Program-made: the position numbers and the translations under genes
In this document: positions 16,765-26,004 of the stretch, one piece after another
Position numbering within the stretch: position 1 is the stretch's first letter
Layout of the letters: each line of letters opens with the position of its first letter
DNA from: Tropicimonas aquimaris
Lineage (GTDB): Bacteria > Pseudomonadota > Alphaproteobacteria > Rhodobacterales > Rhodobacteraceae
Reading direction: 5' to 3'
Assembly (NCBI RefSeq): GCF_042676185.1
Contig: NZ_JBHTJT010000038.1
Coordinates: forward strand, 207,491 to 271,490
Length of the DNA: 64,000 nt
The notes under the pieces: model-generated
Seen by the model: only the letters and a program-made list of their open reading frames with translations
The model's database searches: none
What the model was told of the DNA's origin: nothing

Positions 16765-17796
16765 TTGAAAACCTTCTTCAGCGAGGACCACCGCCGACAT
16801 TTCCCGCAGGCAGAGCTCAGCGGCGGCGAGTTCGTGACCCCTTTCGAGCGGCCGAGCCGCGTGGAATACGTGCTGAGCCGGCTTCACGAGCGCGGTCTCA
16901 CGGATATCGTCGCCCCCGGCGCGCCGGACATGGAGGCGATCCGCGCCCTGTGCGCACCTGACTACCTGGCCTTCCTCGAAACCGCATGGAGCGAGTGGAA
17001 GACGGCCGGGATGGCCGGCGAGATCATCGCCGCGAGCTTCCCCGCCCGCCGGATGCAGACCGCCCGACCGCCGCGCAACATCGACGGCAAGGTCGGCTAC
17101 TACGCGCTGGCCGCCGAAACCGCGATGACCGGTGGGACATGGGCCGCGGCGCTGTCCTCGGCCGCCTCCGCGCAGGCGGCGCAGGCCCATGTCGCGGCCG
17201 GGGCGAACTCCGCATTCGCGCTCTGCCGCCCGCCCGGGCACCACGCCACGGCCGATATGTACGGCGGCTATTGCTTCATCAACAACGCGGCGCTGGCGGC
17301 CGACGCCTTCCGCCGCGACGGCGCGCAGCGGGTGGCGGTGCTCGACATCGACTTCCACCACGGCAACGGCACGCAGGATATCTTCTACGGCCGCGGTGAC
17401 GTGTTCTTCGCCTCGCTCCACGGCGCGCCGGAGGATGCCTTCCCCTACTTCCTCGGTTATGCCGACGAGACCGGCCAGGGCGCGGGCGAAGGCGCGAATG
17501 CGAACTACCCGATGCCGCCGGGCACGGCGTACGACGTCTGGTCCGAGGCGCTCGACGCCGCGCTGGCCCGAATCCGCGATTTCGGCGCCGAGGCGCTGGT
17601 GATCTCGCTCGGCACCGATGCCTACAAGGACGACCCGATCAGCTTCTTCAAGCTCGACAGCCCCGATTTCCTCGACGCCGGGGTGCGGATCGGCAAGCTC
17701 GGCCTGCCGACCGTCTTCTGCATGGAGGGGGGCTATGCGATCGAACAGGTCGGGATCAACGCGGTGAACGTGCTGGAGGGGTTCCTCGATGCGTGA
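16765..17796 (+). CDS. Acetylpolyamine amidohydrolase (histone-deacetylase superfamily)
   Basis: 343 residues. The arginase/deacetylase zinc enzyme motifs are intact: RPPGHHA, LDIDFHHGNGTQDIFYGRGDVFFASLHG, GANANYPMPPG, SLGTDAYKDDP and MEGGY. Zinc ligands Asp196, His198 and Asp285 and the catalytic Tyr324 each lie one residue after the counterparts in Mycoplana ramosa APAH (195, 197, 284, 323). The predicted reaction is hydrolysis of N-acetylputrescine, acetylcadaverine or acetylspermidine to the free polyamine in the cytosol. It overlaps the next gene by eight bases and faces a polyamine ABC operon. Confidence 0.9.
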   Translation: MKTFFSEDHRRHFPQAELSGGEFVTPFERPSRVEYVLSRLHERGLTDIVAPGAPDMEAIRALCAPDYLAFLETAWSEWKTAGMAGEIIAASFPARRMQTARPPRNIDGKVGYYALAAETAMTGGTWAAALSSAASAQAAQAHVAAGANSAFALCRPPGHHATADMYGGYCFINNAALAADAFRRDGAQRVAVLDIDFHHGNGTQDIFYGRGDVFFASLHGAPEDAFPYFLGYADETGQGAGEGANANYPMPPGTAYDVWSEALDAALARIRDFGAEALVISLGTDAYKDDPISFFKLDSPDFLDAGVRIGKLGLPTVFCMEGGYAIEQVGINAVNVLEGFLDA

Positions 17797-18652
17797 GGTG
17801 ACGCTCGCGGTCACCCAGTTCTCCTGCGGGCCGGACCATGGCGCCAACGCCGACCGCGCCGAGGCGCTGGTCCGGCGCGCTGCCGCCGAGGGCGCGCAGG
17901 TGATCCTGCTGCAGGAGCTGTTCGAGGGCCCCTATTTCTGCAAGACCGAGGATCCGCGCTACTTCGACTGGGCGCGGCCGCTGGAGGGCAACCCGCTGGT
18001 GGCGCGCTTCGCGGCGCTGGCGCGGGAACTGGGTGTGGTGCTGCCGGTGTCGTTCTTCGAAAGCGCGGGACCGGCGCATTTCAACTCGATGGCCATGGTG
18101 GATGCCGATGGCGCGGTGCTCGGCTGTTATCGCAAGAGCCATATCCCGCAGGGGCCGGGCTACGAGGAGAAGTACTACTTCTCCCCCGGAGACACCGGCT
18201 TCCGGGTCTGGGACACCGCCTTTGGCCGGATCGGGGTCGGCATCTGCTGGGACCAGTGGTTCCCTGAGGCCGCGCGAGCGATGGCGCTGATGGGCGCCGA
18301 GGTCCTGCTCTACCCAACCGCGATCGGCTCCGAGCCGCCGGCGCCCGGCTATGACAGCCAACCGCACTGGGAGATGGTCATGCGCGGCCATGCGGCGGCC
18401 AATATCCTGCCTGTCGCGGCCTCCAACCGGATCGGGTGCGAGGTGCAGGACGGACAGGAGGTGACCTTCTACGGCACCTCCTTCATCTCCGACCAGACGG
18501 GGCAGATCCTGACCCAGGCCGGACGCGAGGGCGAGGCGGTGCGGCTCGCCAAAGTTGATCTCGATGCGATTGCCGAACTGCGCCGCAGCTGGGGCCTGTT
18601 CCGGGACCGCCGCCCAGAGCTTTACGGCGCGTTGAAAGGGTTCGGCGGCTGA
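17789..18652 (+). CDS. aguB: N-carbamoylputrescine amidase (nitrilase superfamily)
   Basis: 287 residues with the nitrilase-type catalytic triad Glu43 (LLQELFEGPYF), Lys116 (CYRKSHIPQGPGYEEKYYF) and Cys153 (GVGICWDQWFPE). The GPGYEEKYYFSPGDTGF and YDSQPHWEMVMRGHAAANILPVAASNRIG blocks are specific to AguB-type N-carbamoylputrescine amidohydrolases (to putrescine, CO2 and NH3). No agmatine deiminase (aguA) is in the window, so the carbamoylputrescine source is unknown. Translationally coupled to the acetylpolyamine hydrolase; its stop abuts the convergent amidase stop with no spacer. Confidence 0.9.
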   Translation: MREVTLAVTQFSCGPDHGANADRAEALVRRAAAEGAQVILLQELFEGPYFCKTEDPRYFDWARPLEGNPLVARFAALARELGVVLPVSFFESAGPAHFNSMAMVDADGAVLGCYRKSHIPQGPGYEEKYYFSPGDTGFRVWDTAFGRIGVGICWDQWFPEAARAMALMGAEVLLYPTAIGSEPPAPGYDSQPHWEMVMRGHAAANILPVAASNRIGCEVQDGQEVTFYGTSFISDQTGQILTQAGREGEAVRLAKVDLDAIAELRRSWGLFRDRRPELYGALKGFGG

Positions 18653-20071
18653 TCAGGCCGGGGGGCGGCGGTTCGGCCAATCGGTCGCCCGGTGATAGGC
18701 GTCGCCTGTCGCCAGGATAGCCGCATCCGCCCCGGCGGATCCGAAGATCTGGACGCCTGTCGGCAGCCCGGCCGCGCCGAACCCGGCCGGCAGCGAGAGG
18801 CTCGGCAGGCCGGCGAGGCTGACCGGGACCACGACCTCCATCCAGCGGTGATAGGTGTCCATCTGTCGCCCGGCGATTTCCCGGGGCCAGCGCCAGTCCA
18901 CCGGGAACGGCCAGACCTGCGCCGAGGGCAGCGCAAGCGCGTCGAAGCGGCGGAAGAGCCGGGCCGCCTCCTGGTACCATCGCGAGCGGATCGCGCTGGC
19001 CTCGAAGAGCGCCGCGGCGCTCAGGCCCGCGCCCTGTTCGATCTCCCAGATGGTCTCCGGCTTGGTGGCCGCCCGCTTCACCGGGTCGGCCGCCAGATCG
19101 CCCCGCGCCCCCGCGTTGAGCGCGGCGCGCAGTGTGGTCCAGGCGTGCCAGAGATCGGCGGCCGGAAACGGCGGTGCGAGCGGCTCGATCACGGCGCCCT
19201 GCTCTTCGAAGACCGCCAACGCCGCCTCGCAGGCGTCGAGGATGCCCGGCTCCATCGGATAGGCGCCGCCCCAGTCGCCGAGCCAGCCGATGCGCTTGCC
19301 GGCGATGCCGGTGCCGAACCCGGCCGTGAAATCCTCTGTCGCGCGGCCGAAAGGCACCTCCGGGTTCGGCCCCCCAAGAACCGACAGCAGCAAGGCGAGG
19401 TCACGCGGGCTCCGTGCCATCGGGCCGTCTGTGGCGAGCGTGGAGAGGAAGGTCTCGCCGCCCGCATCCTGCGGCACCAGCCCCCAGGTCGGGCGGAACC
19501 CGTAGACGTTGCAGAACGCCGCCGGGTTGCGGAGCGAGCCCATCATGTCCGATCCGTCGGCCAGCGGCAGCATTCGGGCGGCCAGCGCCGCCGCCGCGCC
19601 CCCGGACGATCCACCGGCGCTGCGGGCCGGATCGTACGGGTTGCGCGTCGCGCCGAAGACCGGGTTGAAACTGTGCGAGCCGTGACCCCATTCGGGCGTG
19701 TTGGTCTTGCCGATGACGATGGCCCCGGCGGCCTTCAGCCGGGCGGCGACGAGATCGTCCTCGTCGGGCACGTGATCGGCAAAGAGCGGCGAGCCATAGG
19801 TCGTCCGCAGCCCCTTCGTCGCCACGAGATCCTTGATCGCGACCGGCATCCCCCAGAGCGGCCCGCACGGCGACTGGCGGTCCAGCGCCTCCGCCTCGGC
19901 CATCAGATCGGCGCGCGGCCTGAGCGAGACGATGGCGTTGAGGCCCGGGTTGATCGCCTCGATCCTCGCGAGAAAGGCCTGCATGACGGTCGCCACGCTG
20001 ACGTTGCGTTGCCTAAGCGCCCGCGCCAGGGTGGCCGCGTCGCAGGCGGTCGGGTCGGAGAGAACTGTCAT
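18653..20071 (-). CDS. Amidase-signature family hydrolase
   Basis: 472 residues with the full Ser-cisSer-Lys triad: Lys80 (PVAIKDL), Ser155 (AGGSSGGAAAALA) and Ser179 (GSDMMGSLRNPA). In most family members the last motif reads G-S-D-x-G-G-S; here the second Gly is Met (MMGS). It acts on an unknown amide in the cytosol. It is the last gene of the potABCD-like operon, 70 bases behind potD, which suggests that its substrate is an imported amide, perhaps an acylated polyamine. The closest generic annotation would be GatA/AtzF-like amidase; a role in Gln-tRNA formation is unlikely without gatB/gatC. Confidence 0.85.
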   Translation of the reverse strand: MTVLSDPTACDAATLARALRQRNVSVATVMQAFLARIEAINPGLNAIVSLRPRADLMAEAEALDRQSPCGPLWGMPVAIKDLVATKGLRTTYGSPLFADHVPDEDDLVAARLKAAGAIVIGKTNTPEWGHGSHSFNPVFGATRNPYDPARSAGGSSGGAAAALAARMLPLADGSDMMGSLRNPAAFCNVYGFRPTWGLVPQDAGGETFLSTLATDGPMARSPRDLALLLSVLGGPNPEVPFGRATEDFTAGFGTGIAGKRIGWLGDWGGAYPMEPGILDACEAALAVFEEQGAVIEPLAPPFPAADLWHAWTTLRAALNAGARGDLAADPVKRAATKPETIWEIEQGAGLSAAALFEASAIRSRWYQEAARLFRRFDALALPSAQVWPFPVDWRWPREIAGRQMDTYHRWMEVVVPVSLAGLPSLSLPAGFGAAGLPTGVQIFGSAGADAAILATGDAYHRATDWPNRRPPA

Positions 20072-20119
20072 GGGGTATGGTCCGGGTTTGGGCCGGAGTG
20101 GGCTGCCCCCCGGCCCGAC

Positions 20120-20139
20120 GGGCGCCGAAGCGCCCTTTT
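20120..20139 (+). terminator. Hairpin between potD and the downstream amidase gene
   Basis: GGGCGC and GCGCCC pair around a four-base loop, which reads CGAA on the plus strand and the very stable TTCG on the minus strand. A TTTT run follows on the plus strand only. On the minus strand, the direction of the operon, it probably acts as a processing or partial-termination element between potD and the amidase gene. Confidence 0.4.
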
Positions 20140-20141
20140 CC

Positions 20142-21167
20142 TTACTTCTGAAGCTCGGTCCAGATCGCCGTATAGTACTCCTGCGCCTTGGGCGAGCAGG
20201 TCGGCAGGAAGCTTCCCGAGCCTTTCAGCTCTTCGGCCACCACGATCTCCGGCGCGGTCATCATGTCCTCGGGCATGAACGGGTCGGACCCGGCGATGCC
20301 ATTGGCATAACGCGCGAAGGCCGAGATCATCGCGGCGTTCTCCGGCTCCATGATGAAGTTCAGGAACTGGTGCGCCTCGTCGACGTTCTGGGCGTCCGAC
20401 AGCAACATCACCTGGTCCATCCAGAGCGGGTAGCCTTCCTTGGGATAGCCATAGACGATGTCTTCGTTCTTCAGCCGCGCCCGGAAGATCGCGCCGTTCC
20501 AGTAGACCGAGGCCATCACGTCGTTGGCGGCCATCTTCTCGGTCATGCCGTAATCCATCGACAGCCACTTCGGCTTGGCCGCCATCAGCGCATCCCGCGC
20601 CTTCTTCAGCACCTCGGTGTCCTCGGTGCAGGGCTCTCCGCCGACATACCAGAGCGCCAGCGACATGACGTCGTTCATCTCCGGCGTCACGTTGACCTTG
20701 CCGACCAGTTCCTCCGGCGGATCCATGAAGATCGAGGAGGTGTTGATGTCGCCGTCATAGGCGGTCTTGTTCACCGCGATGCCGGTGGAGCCCCACTGCC
20801 ACGGCACCGAGTATTTCCGGCCGGGATCGTAGGGCGACTCGAGCCATTCCGGCGCGATGTTCGCGTGGTTGGGCAGCTTGGAGAGGTCGAATTCCTGCAC
20901 CAGCCCCTTCTCGATGTAGATCGGCACCCAGGAGTTGGAGGGAACCACGAGGTCGAAGCCATGCCCGCCGGCCTCGATCTTGGCCATCGCGGTGTCGTTG
21001 CTGTCGTAATCGGTGATCGTCACCTTGATGCCGGTCTCGGCCTCGAACTTCTCGATCATCTCGGGGCTGGTGTAATCGCCCCAGTTGAACAGTTGCAGTT
21101 CGCCCTCGGCGGAGGCGATCGCCGTTCCCCCGAGCAGCAGCGCCATCGCGGCAAGTGTCGTCTTCAT
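20142..21167 (-). CDS. Polyamine-type ABC transporter substrate-binding protein (PotD/PotF family)
   Basis: 341 residues from the ATG at 21167, which has GGAG seven bases upstream; an in-frame ATG at 21179 would add four residues but has no ribosome-binding site. Signal peptide MKTTLAAMALLLGGTAIASA. The mature protein begins ELQLFNWGDYTSPEMIEKFEAETGIKV, a hallmark of spermidine/putrescine-binding proteins, and has DLVVPSNSWVPIYIEKGL and WGSTGIAVNKTAYD. It captures ligand in the periplasm for the adjacent permease pair. In this operon it is the last transporter gene. Confidence 0.9.
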   Translation of the reverse strand: MKTTLAAMALLLGGTAIASAEGELQLFNWGDYTSPEMIEKFEAETGIKVTITDYDSNDTAMAKIEAGGHGFDLVVPSNSWVPIYIEKGLVQEFDLSKLPNHANIAPEWLESPYDPGRKYSVPWQWGSTGIAVNKTAYDGDINTSSIFMDPPEELVGKVNVTPEMNDVMSLALWYVGGEPCTEDTEVLKKARDALMAAKPKWLSMDYGMTEKMAANDVMASVYWNGAIFRARLKNEDIVYGYPKEGYPLWMDQVMLLSDAQNVDEAHQFLNFIMEPENAAMISAFARYANGIAGSDPFMPEDMMTAPEIVVAEELKGSGSFLPTCSPKAQEYYTAIWTELQK

Positions 21168-21205
21168 CGGTTTCTCCATGTTGGGTCTGGTTTGTTGTTG
21201 TTGTG

Positions 21206-22009
21206 TCAGTCGCGCTTCCTGGTCAGCAGGAAGAAGGCTGTCAGCAGAATCACCGTCAGCAGCAGCAGAAGGGTCGAGATCGCGTTGACCTCGGCCGAGA
21301 CGGAGCGGCGAATCTGGGCCAGCATGTAGGTCGGCAGCGTATCCTGCCCGGCCGATTTCACGAACAGCGTAATCACCACGTCGTCGAGCGAGGTCACGAA
21401 GGCGAGCATCAGCCCGGCCGCGATGCCGGGCATCAGAAGCGGCAGGGTGACATGGCGAAATGCCTGCCAGGGCGTGGCGTAGAGATCGGCCGCGGCGATC
21501 TCGAGCGTGCGGTCCATTCCTTCCAGCCGCGCGCGGATCGGCAGGTAGGCGAAGGGAATGCAGAAGGCCGCATGCGCGGTGATCAGGTAGCCGAGCCCCT
21601 GGTAGCCGGTGGCGACCTTGATCGAGGCGAAGAAGATCAGCAGCGCCACGGCGGTCACGATCTCGGGCACCATCAGCGGCTGGTTGATCATCACGTAGAT
21701 GAAGGTCTGCCCCTTGGTGCCGCGCCGCCGCGTGGTGCCGAGCGCAGCCATGGTGGCGACCGTCGTGGCGATGATCGAGGCCATGGTTGCAATGGTCAGC
21801 GAGCGAAAGGTCACCTCGCGGACCTGTTCGTTGTTCCAGGCCACCGGGTACCACTTGAAGGAGAAGCCCTCCCAGATCGCGATGCTGTCGCCGGCGTTGA
21901 ACGAATAGATGACCAGCATCAGGATCGGCAGGTAGAGCGCGGCAAAGACCAGTACGGCCACCGTGGCGAAGCCCGGGATGCGGGAAGCGGAAAAGTCGCG
22001 CCTAGCCAT
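21206..22009 (-). CDS. Polyamine-type ABC transporter permease (PotC family)
   Basis: 267 residues, six transmembrane helices. The N-terminus YLPILMLVIYSFNAG and the EAA loop (LEIAAADLYATPWQAFRHVTLPLLMPGIAAGLMLAF) are typical of PotC/PotI. SLDDVVITLFVKSAGQDTLPTYML is also a family element. The start overlaps the potB-like stop by eight bases. It pairs with the upstream permease in the inner membrane. Confidence 0.92.
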   Translation of the reverse strand: MARRDFSASRIPGFATVAVLVFAALYLPILMLVIYSFNAGDSIAIWEGFSFKWYPVAWNNEQVREVTFRSLTIATMASIIATTVATMAALGTTRRRGTKGQTFIYVMINQPLMVPEIVTAVALLIFFASIKVATGYQGLGYLITAHAAFCIPFAYLPIRARLEGMDRTLEIAAADLYATPWQAFRHVTLPLLMPGIAAGLMLAFVTSLDDVVITLFVKSAGQDTLPTYMLAQIRRSVSAEVNAISTLLLLLTVILLTAFFLLTRKRD

Positions 22010-22910
22010 TGGAGCTCTCCCGCGAGGTGATCCGGACGTAGAAGACGAGCGCCACCGCGACGATCACCAGCAGCAGCACCGAGAGCGCCGCGCCGAGCGG
22101 CCAGTTGCGCCCCTGCCCGAACTGCAATTCGATGAAGTTGCCGATCATCATGTTGCGCCCGCCGCCGAGGATGCGCGGCGTCACGTAGGCGCCGAGCGCC
22201 GGGATGAAGACGAGGATCGAGCCCGCCACGATCCCCGGTCGCACGATCGGCAGGATCACCCTCCGCAGCACCTGCCAGCGCGAGGCATAGAGATCGTAGG
22301 CGGCCTCGATCAGCCGCATGTCGAACCGGTCGATGGCGGCGAAGAGCGGCAGCACCATCAGCGGCAGGTAGACATAGGTCATGCCGAGGAAAACCGCGAA
22401 GTCGGAGTAGATGATCAGCAGCGGCTCATCGATCACGCCCAGGTAGAGCAGGAACGTGTTGAGCAGCCCCTCGTTGCGGATGATCTGGTTGATCGCGAAG
22501 GTGCGGATCAGGAGGTTCGTCCAGAACGGAATGGTGATCAGGAACAGCAGTGCCGTGCGCATCTGCGGGCTGCGGGTGGCGATAATCCAGGCCGTCGGGA
22601 AGCCCACGATGAAGGTGAAGAAGGTGGTGATCAGCGACAGCTTCACCGAGCGCCAGAAGATCGTCAGGTGAGCGTCGGCAAGGCTGTAGGTGCCGTCGAA
22701 GATGTCCTTGCTCAGAACCGTGCCGACCCAGGCGTCGGTGGAGAACTTCCAGACCACGTTGCCGTAGTCGCCGGGCGTCAGGAACGAATAGACCAGCATG
22801 ATGAGCAGCGGTCCGGCAGCGGCGAATGTCAGGATGAAAAGCGCCGGGGCCGAGAGGAGCCAGGTGTTGCGCGCATCGCGCCGCGCGTGGCTGTCTTCGT
22901 TCGCGCTCAT
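22002..22910 (-). CDS. Polyamine-type ABC transporter permease (PotB family)
   Basis: 302 residues, six transmembrane helices. PTAWIIA, FWTNLLIRTFAINQIIRNEGLLN and the EAA loop (LIEAAYDLYASRWQVLRRVILPIVRPGIVAG) place it in PotB/PotH. Four bases separate its start from the ATPase stop. It forms the heterodimeric channel with the PotC-like protein. Confidence 0.92.
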   Translation of the reverse strand: MSANEDSHARRDARNTWLLSAPALFILTFAAAGPLLIMLVYSFLTPGDYGNVVWKFSTDAWVGTVLSKDIFDGTYSLADAHLTIFWRSVKLSLITTFFTFIVGFPTAWIIATRSPQMRTALLFLITIPFWTNLLIRTFAINQIIRNEGLLNTFLLYLGVIDEPLLIIYSDFAVFLGMTYVYLPLMVLPLFAAIDRFDMRLIEAAYDLYASRWQVLRRVILPIVRPGIVAGSILVFIPALGAYVTPRILGGGRNMMIGNFIELQFGQGRNWPLGAALSVLLLVIVAVALVFYVRITSRESSNG

Positions 22911-22914
22911 CGGT

Positions 22915-24006
<1,092 letters not shown>

Positions 24007-24044
24007 AACGATGGACGAAGCGGCTGGCGGCTGGCAAGTCTCGT

Positions 24045-25502
24045 TTAACTTCCGGCCCCTAACGGGCGCAATAAAGGTGGACGCCGGCCGAACCAGGGCC
24101 GGGCCCGCTCAAGTTCTGCGCAGAGCGACATCAGCCGTTCATCCTCCCCGAAACGCGCCGCCAGATGCACGCCAACCGGCAGTTCCGCCTCGGTCCAGTA
24201 CAGCGGTACGGTGGCCGCGGGCTGGCCGCTGGCGTTGAAGGCAGCGGTAAACGGCGAATAGGCAAAGACCCCCTCGGGTCCGGTCCGGTAGCCCACGTAA
24301 TCCTCCGTCGCGTGACCGAACCGGCCGATCTGCGCGGGCGGTTCGGCCATCGTGGGCGAAAGCAGGATGTCGTAATCCAGCATGAACGCCTCCATCGACC
24401 GCCCGTAGGCATGCACAATGTTTACGCATTCGAGGTACCGGTCGCCGGAGACCTGCGCCGCGTGAGTGATCGCGCCCCAGGTCACACCCTCCACCTCGCC
24501 CTCGGCCAGCGGCCTGCCTCGCGCCGCGACCGCCTTGCGGACAGAGAGCGCGGCGCCGCAGGCCACGATGTCCGTCCAGGCGCGCATCATGCCGGTCGTG
24601 TCAGCTGCCGCCGGGCGCGCAGGAACGACATTATGGCCCATCTCCTCGAGCAGCGCGGCGGCGTCCAGAACGGCGCGCCGGCACTCGGGATGCACCGGCG
24701 CGCCGGTGAAGGTCGTCGCGCAGAGCGCGATGCGCAGTGGCCCCGGCGCCTGTTCGATGGCCGCGCGGAACGTCCCCCGCAACGGCGGCGCACGATAGGG
24801 CGCGCCGAGGTCGGCGCCGTGGGTGCCGTCCAGAAGAACCGCGCTGTCGCGCACGCTGCGGGTCAGAAAGCCGTCGATCGCCATGCCGGCCCAGCCTTCG
24901 CCCACGTAAGGCCCGTCCGGCAGCCGCGACCGCGTCGCCTTGAGCCCGAAGAGCCCGCAATTCGAGGCGGGGATGCGCACCGAGCCGCCACCGTCGGAGC
25001 CATGCGCCGCAGGCACGATTCCCGCCGCCACCGCGGCCCCGGCCCCGCCCGACGAGCCGCCCGGGGTCCGCGACAGGTCCCAGGGGTTGCGGGTCGGCCC
25101 GCCATAGACAGCGGCCTCTGTCGCCGGCCCGATCCCGCCCTCGGGCGCCGTGGTCCGCCCAAAGACCACCAGCCCCATCGCCGCGAGCCGCGCGTAGATC
25201 GCCGAATCCTGGCCGTATCGGGTGCCCGCAAAGAGCCGCGAGCCGTTGTTGCAGGGATAATCGACGGCCTCCGCGCCGAGGTCCTTGAGCAGGAACGGAA
25301 CCCCGCGCAGCGGCCCCTCCGGCAGCCCCTCGGCGATCTTGCGGCGCGCGATCTCCTCGGCCAGCATCACCACCGCGTTGATCTTTCCATTGACCGCCTG
25401 CACCCGCTCCAGCGCGATGTCGAGCAGTTCCCCGGCGCTCACCTCGCCGCTTTCGACAAGCGCCGCGAGCGCCGTGGCGTCCTGTGCGTCGTAATCCAGC
25501 AT
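24045..25502 (-). CDS. Amidase-signature family hydrolase
   Basis: 485 residues from the ATG at 25502; the frame is open further upstream, but this start has a GAGCG ribosome-binding site and gives the expected N-terminus (MLDYDAQDATALAALVESGEVSAGELL). Triad: Lys73 (GVPFLLKDLG), Ser in the TPGGSSGGAGAAVAAG motif, and Ser in GSDGGGSVRIPAS. It resembles 6-aminohexanoate-cyclic-dimer hydrolase-like amidases (long C-terminal half with TAAFNASGQPAATVPLYW). It is located upstream of the potABCD-like genes in the same direction, so with the amidase at the other end the transporter is bracketed by two amidases. Confidence 0.88.
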   Translation of the reverse strand: MLDYDAQDATALAALVESGEVSAGELLDIALERVQAVNGKINAVVMLAEEIARRKIAEGLPEGPLRGVPFLLKDLGAEAVDYPCNNGSRLFAGTRYGQDSAIYARLAAMGLVVFGRTTAPEGGIGPATEAAVYGGPTRNPWDLSRTPGGSSGGAGAAVAAGIVPAAHGSDGGGSVRIPASNCGLFGLKATRSRLPDGPYVGEGWAGMAIDGFLTRSVRDSAVLLDGTHGADLGAPYRAPPLRGTFRAAIEQAPGPLRIALCATTFTGAPVHPECRRAVLDAAALLEEMGHNVVPARPAAADTTGMMRAWTDIVACGAALSVRKAVAARGRPLAEGEVEGVTWGAITHAAQVSGDRYLECVNIVHAYGRSMEAFMLDYDILLSPTMAEPPAQIGRFGHATEDYVGYRTGPEGVFAYSPFTAAFNASGQPAATVPLYWTEAELPVGVHLAARFGEDERLMSLCAELERARPWFGRRPPLLRPLGAGS

Positions 25503-25572
25503 GATGAAGCGCTCCCGAGCCGTCGCCTGCTCCGACAGAGCAAGTCCCGCGCGCCGCCGCAAGGGGCAATGG

Positions 25573-26004
25573 CTAGCCGAGCAACCCGATCTCCTCACCG
25601 TCGATGATGATCGCGAGGTCCCAGAACTTGCGCAGCTCCTCTTCGGCGGCCCCGGCCGCCTCCGGGTCGTCGGGCAGCCGCTCGATCCGCAGCCCGAAAC
25701 GCTCCAGCCCGCAGAAATCGACCCGGATCAGGATCACCGGCACCACCGAGCGCTCGATCGCCATGCCTGCCAGCCGCGCGGCGGCGCGGTCCGGCGCTGC
25801 GAGACTGCGCGTCACCCGGATCCCGATATGGGACGGCCCGTCCAGCGCCCGGTGCCACAACTCTGCCGATGGCGCCGCCTCGGAGACAGGCGCAAGCAGC
25901 CCGCCACGCGGGACCGACACCTCGCCGCCGTCGATCAGGTCGTCGAGGTTGCTCACCTGCGTTGGCAGGATGCGGCTAAGAACGAGGGTCCAATCCTCCG
26001 ACAT
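25573..26004 (-). CDS. Uncharacterised 143-residue protein, last gene of the glycosyltransferase operon
   Basis: 143 residues from the ATG at 26004, which shares its A with the TGA of the upstream glycosyltransferase gene (TGATG) and has GGAGGGA upstream. No signal peptide or membrane helix. The protein is acidic at the C-terminus (ELRKFWDLAIIIDGEEIGLLG) with a central RAAARLAGMAIERSVVPVILIRVD stretch. I do not recognise a family. Tight coupling suggests it works with the glycosyltransferases. Confidence 0.65.
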   Translation of the reverse strand: MSEDWTLVLSRILPTQVSNLDDLIDGGEVSVPRGGLLAPVSEAAPSAELWHRALDGPSHIGIRVTRSLAAPDRAAARLAGMAIERSVVPVILIRVDFCGLERFGLRIERLPDDPEAAGAAEEELRKFWDLAIIIDGEEIGLLG

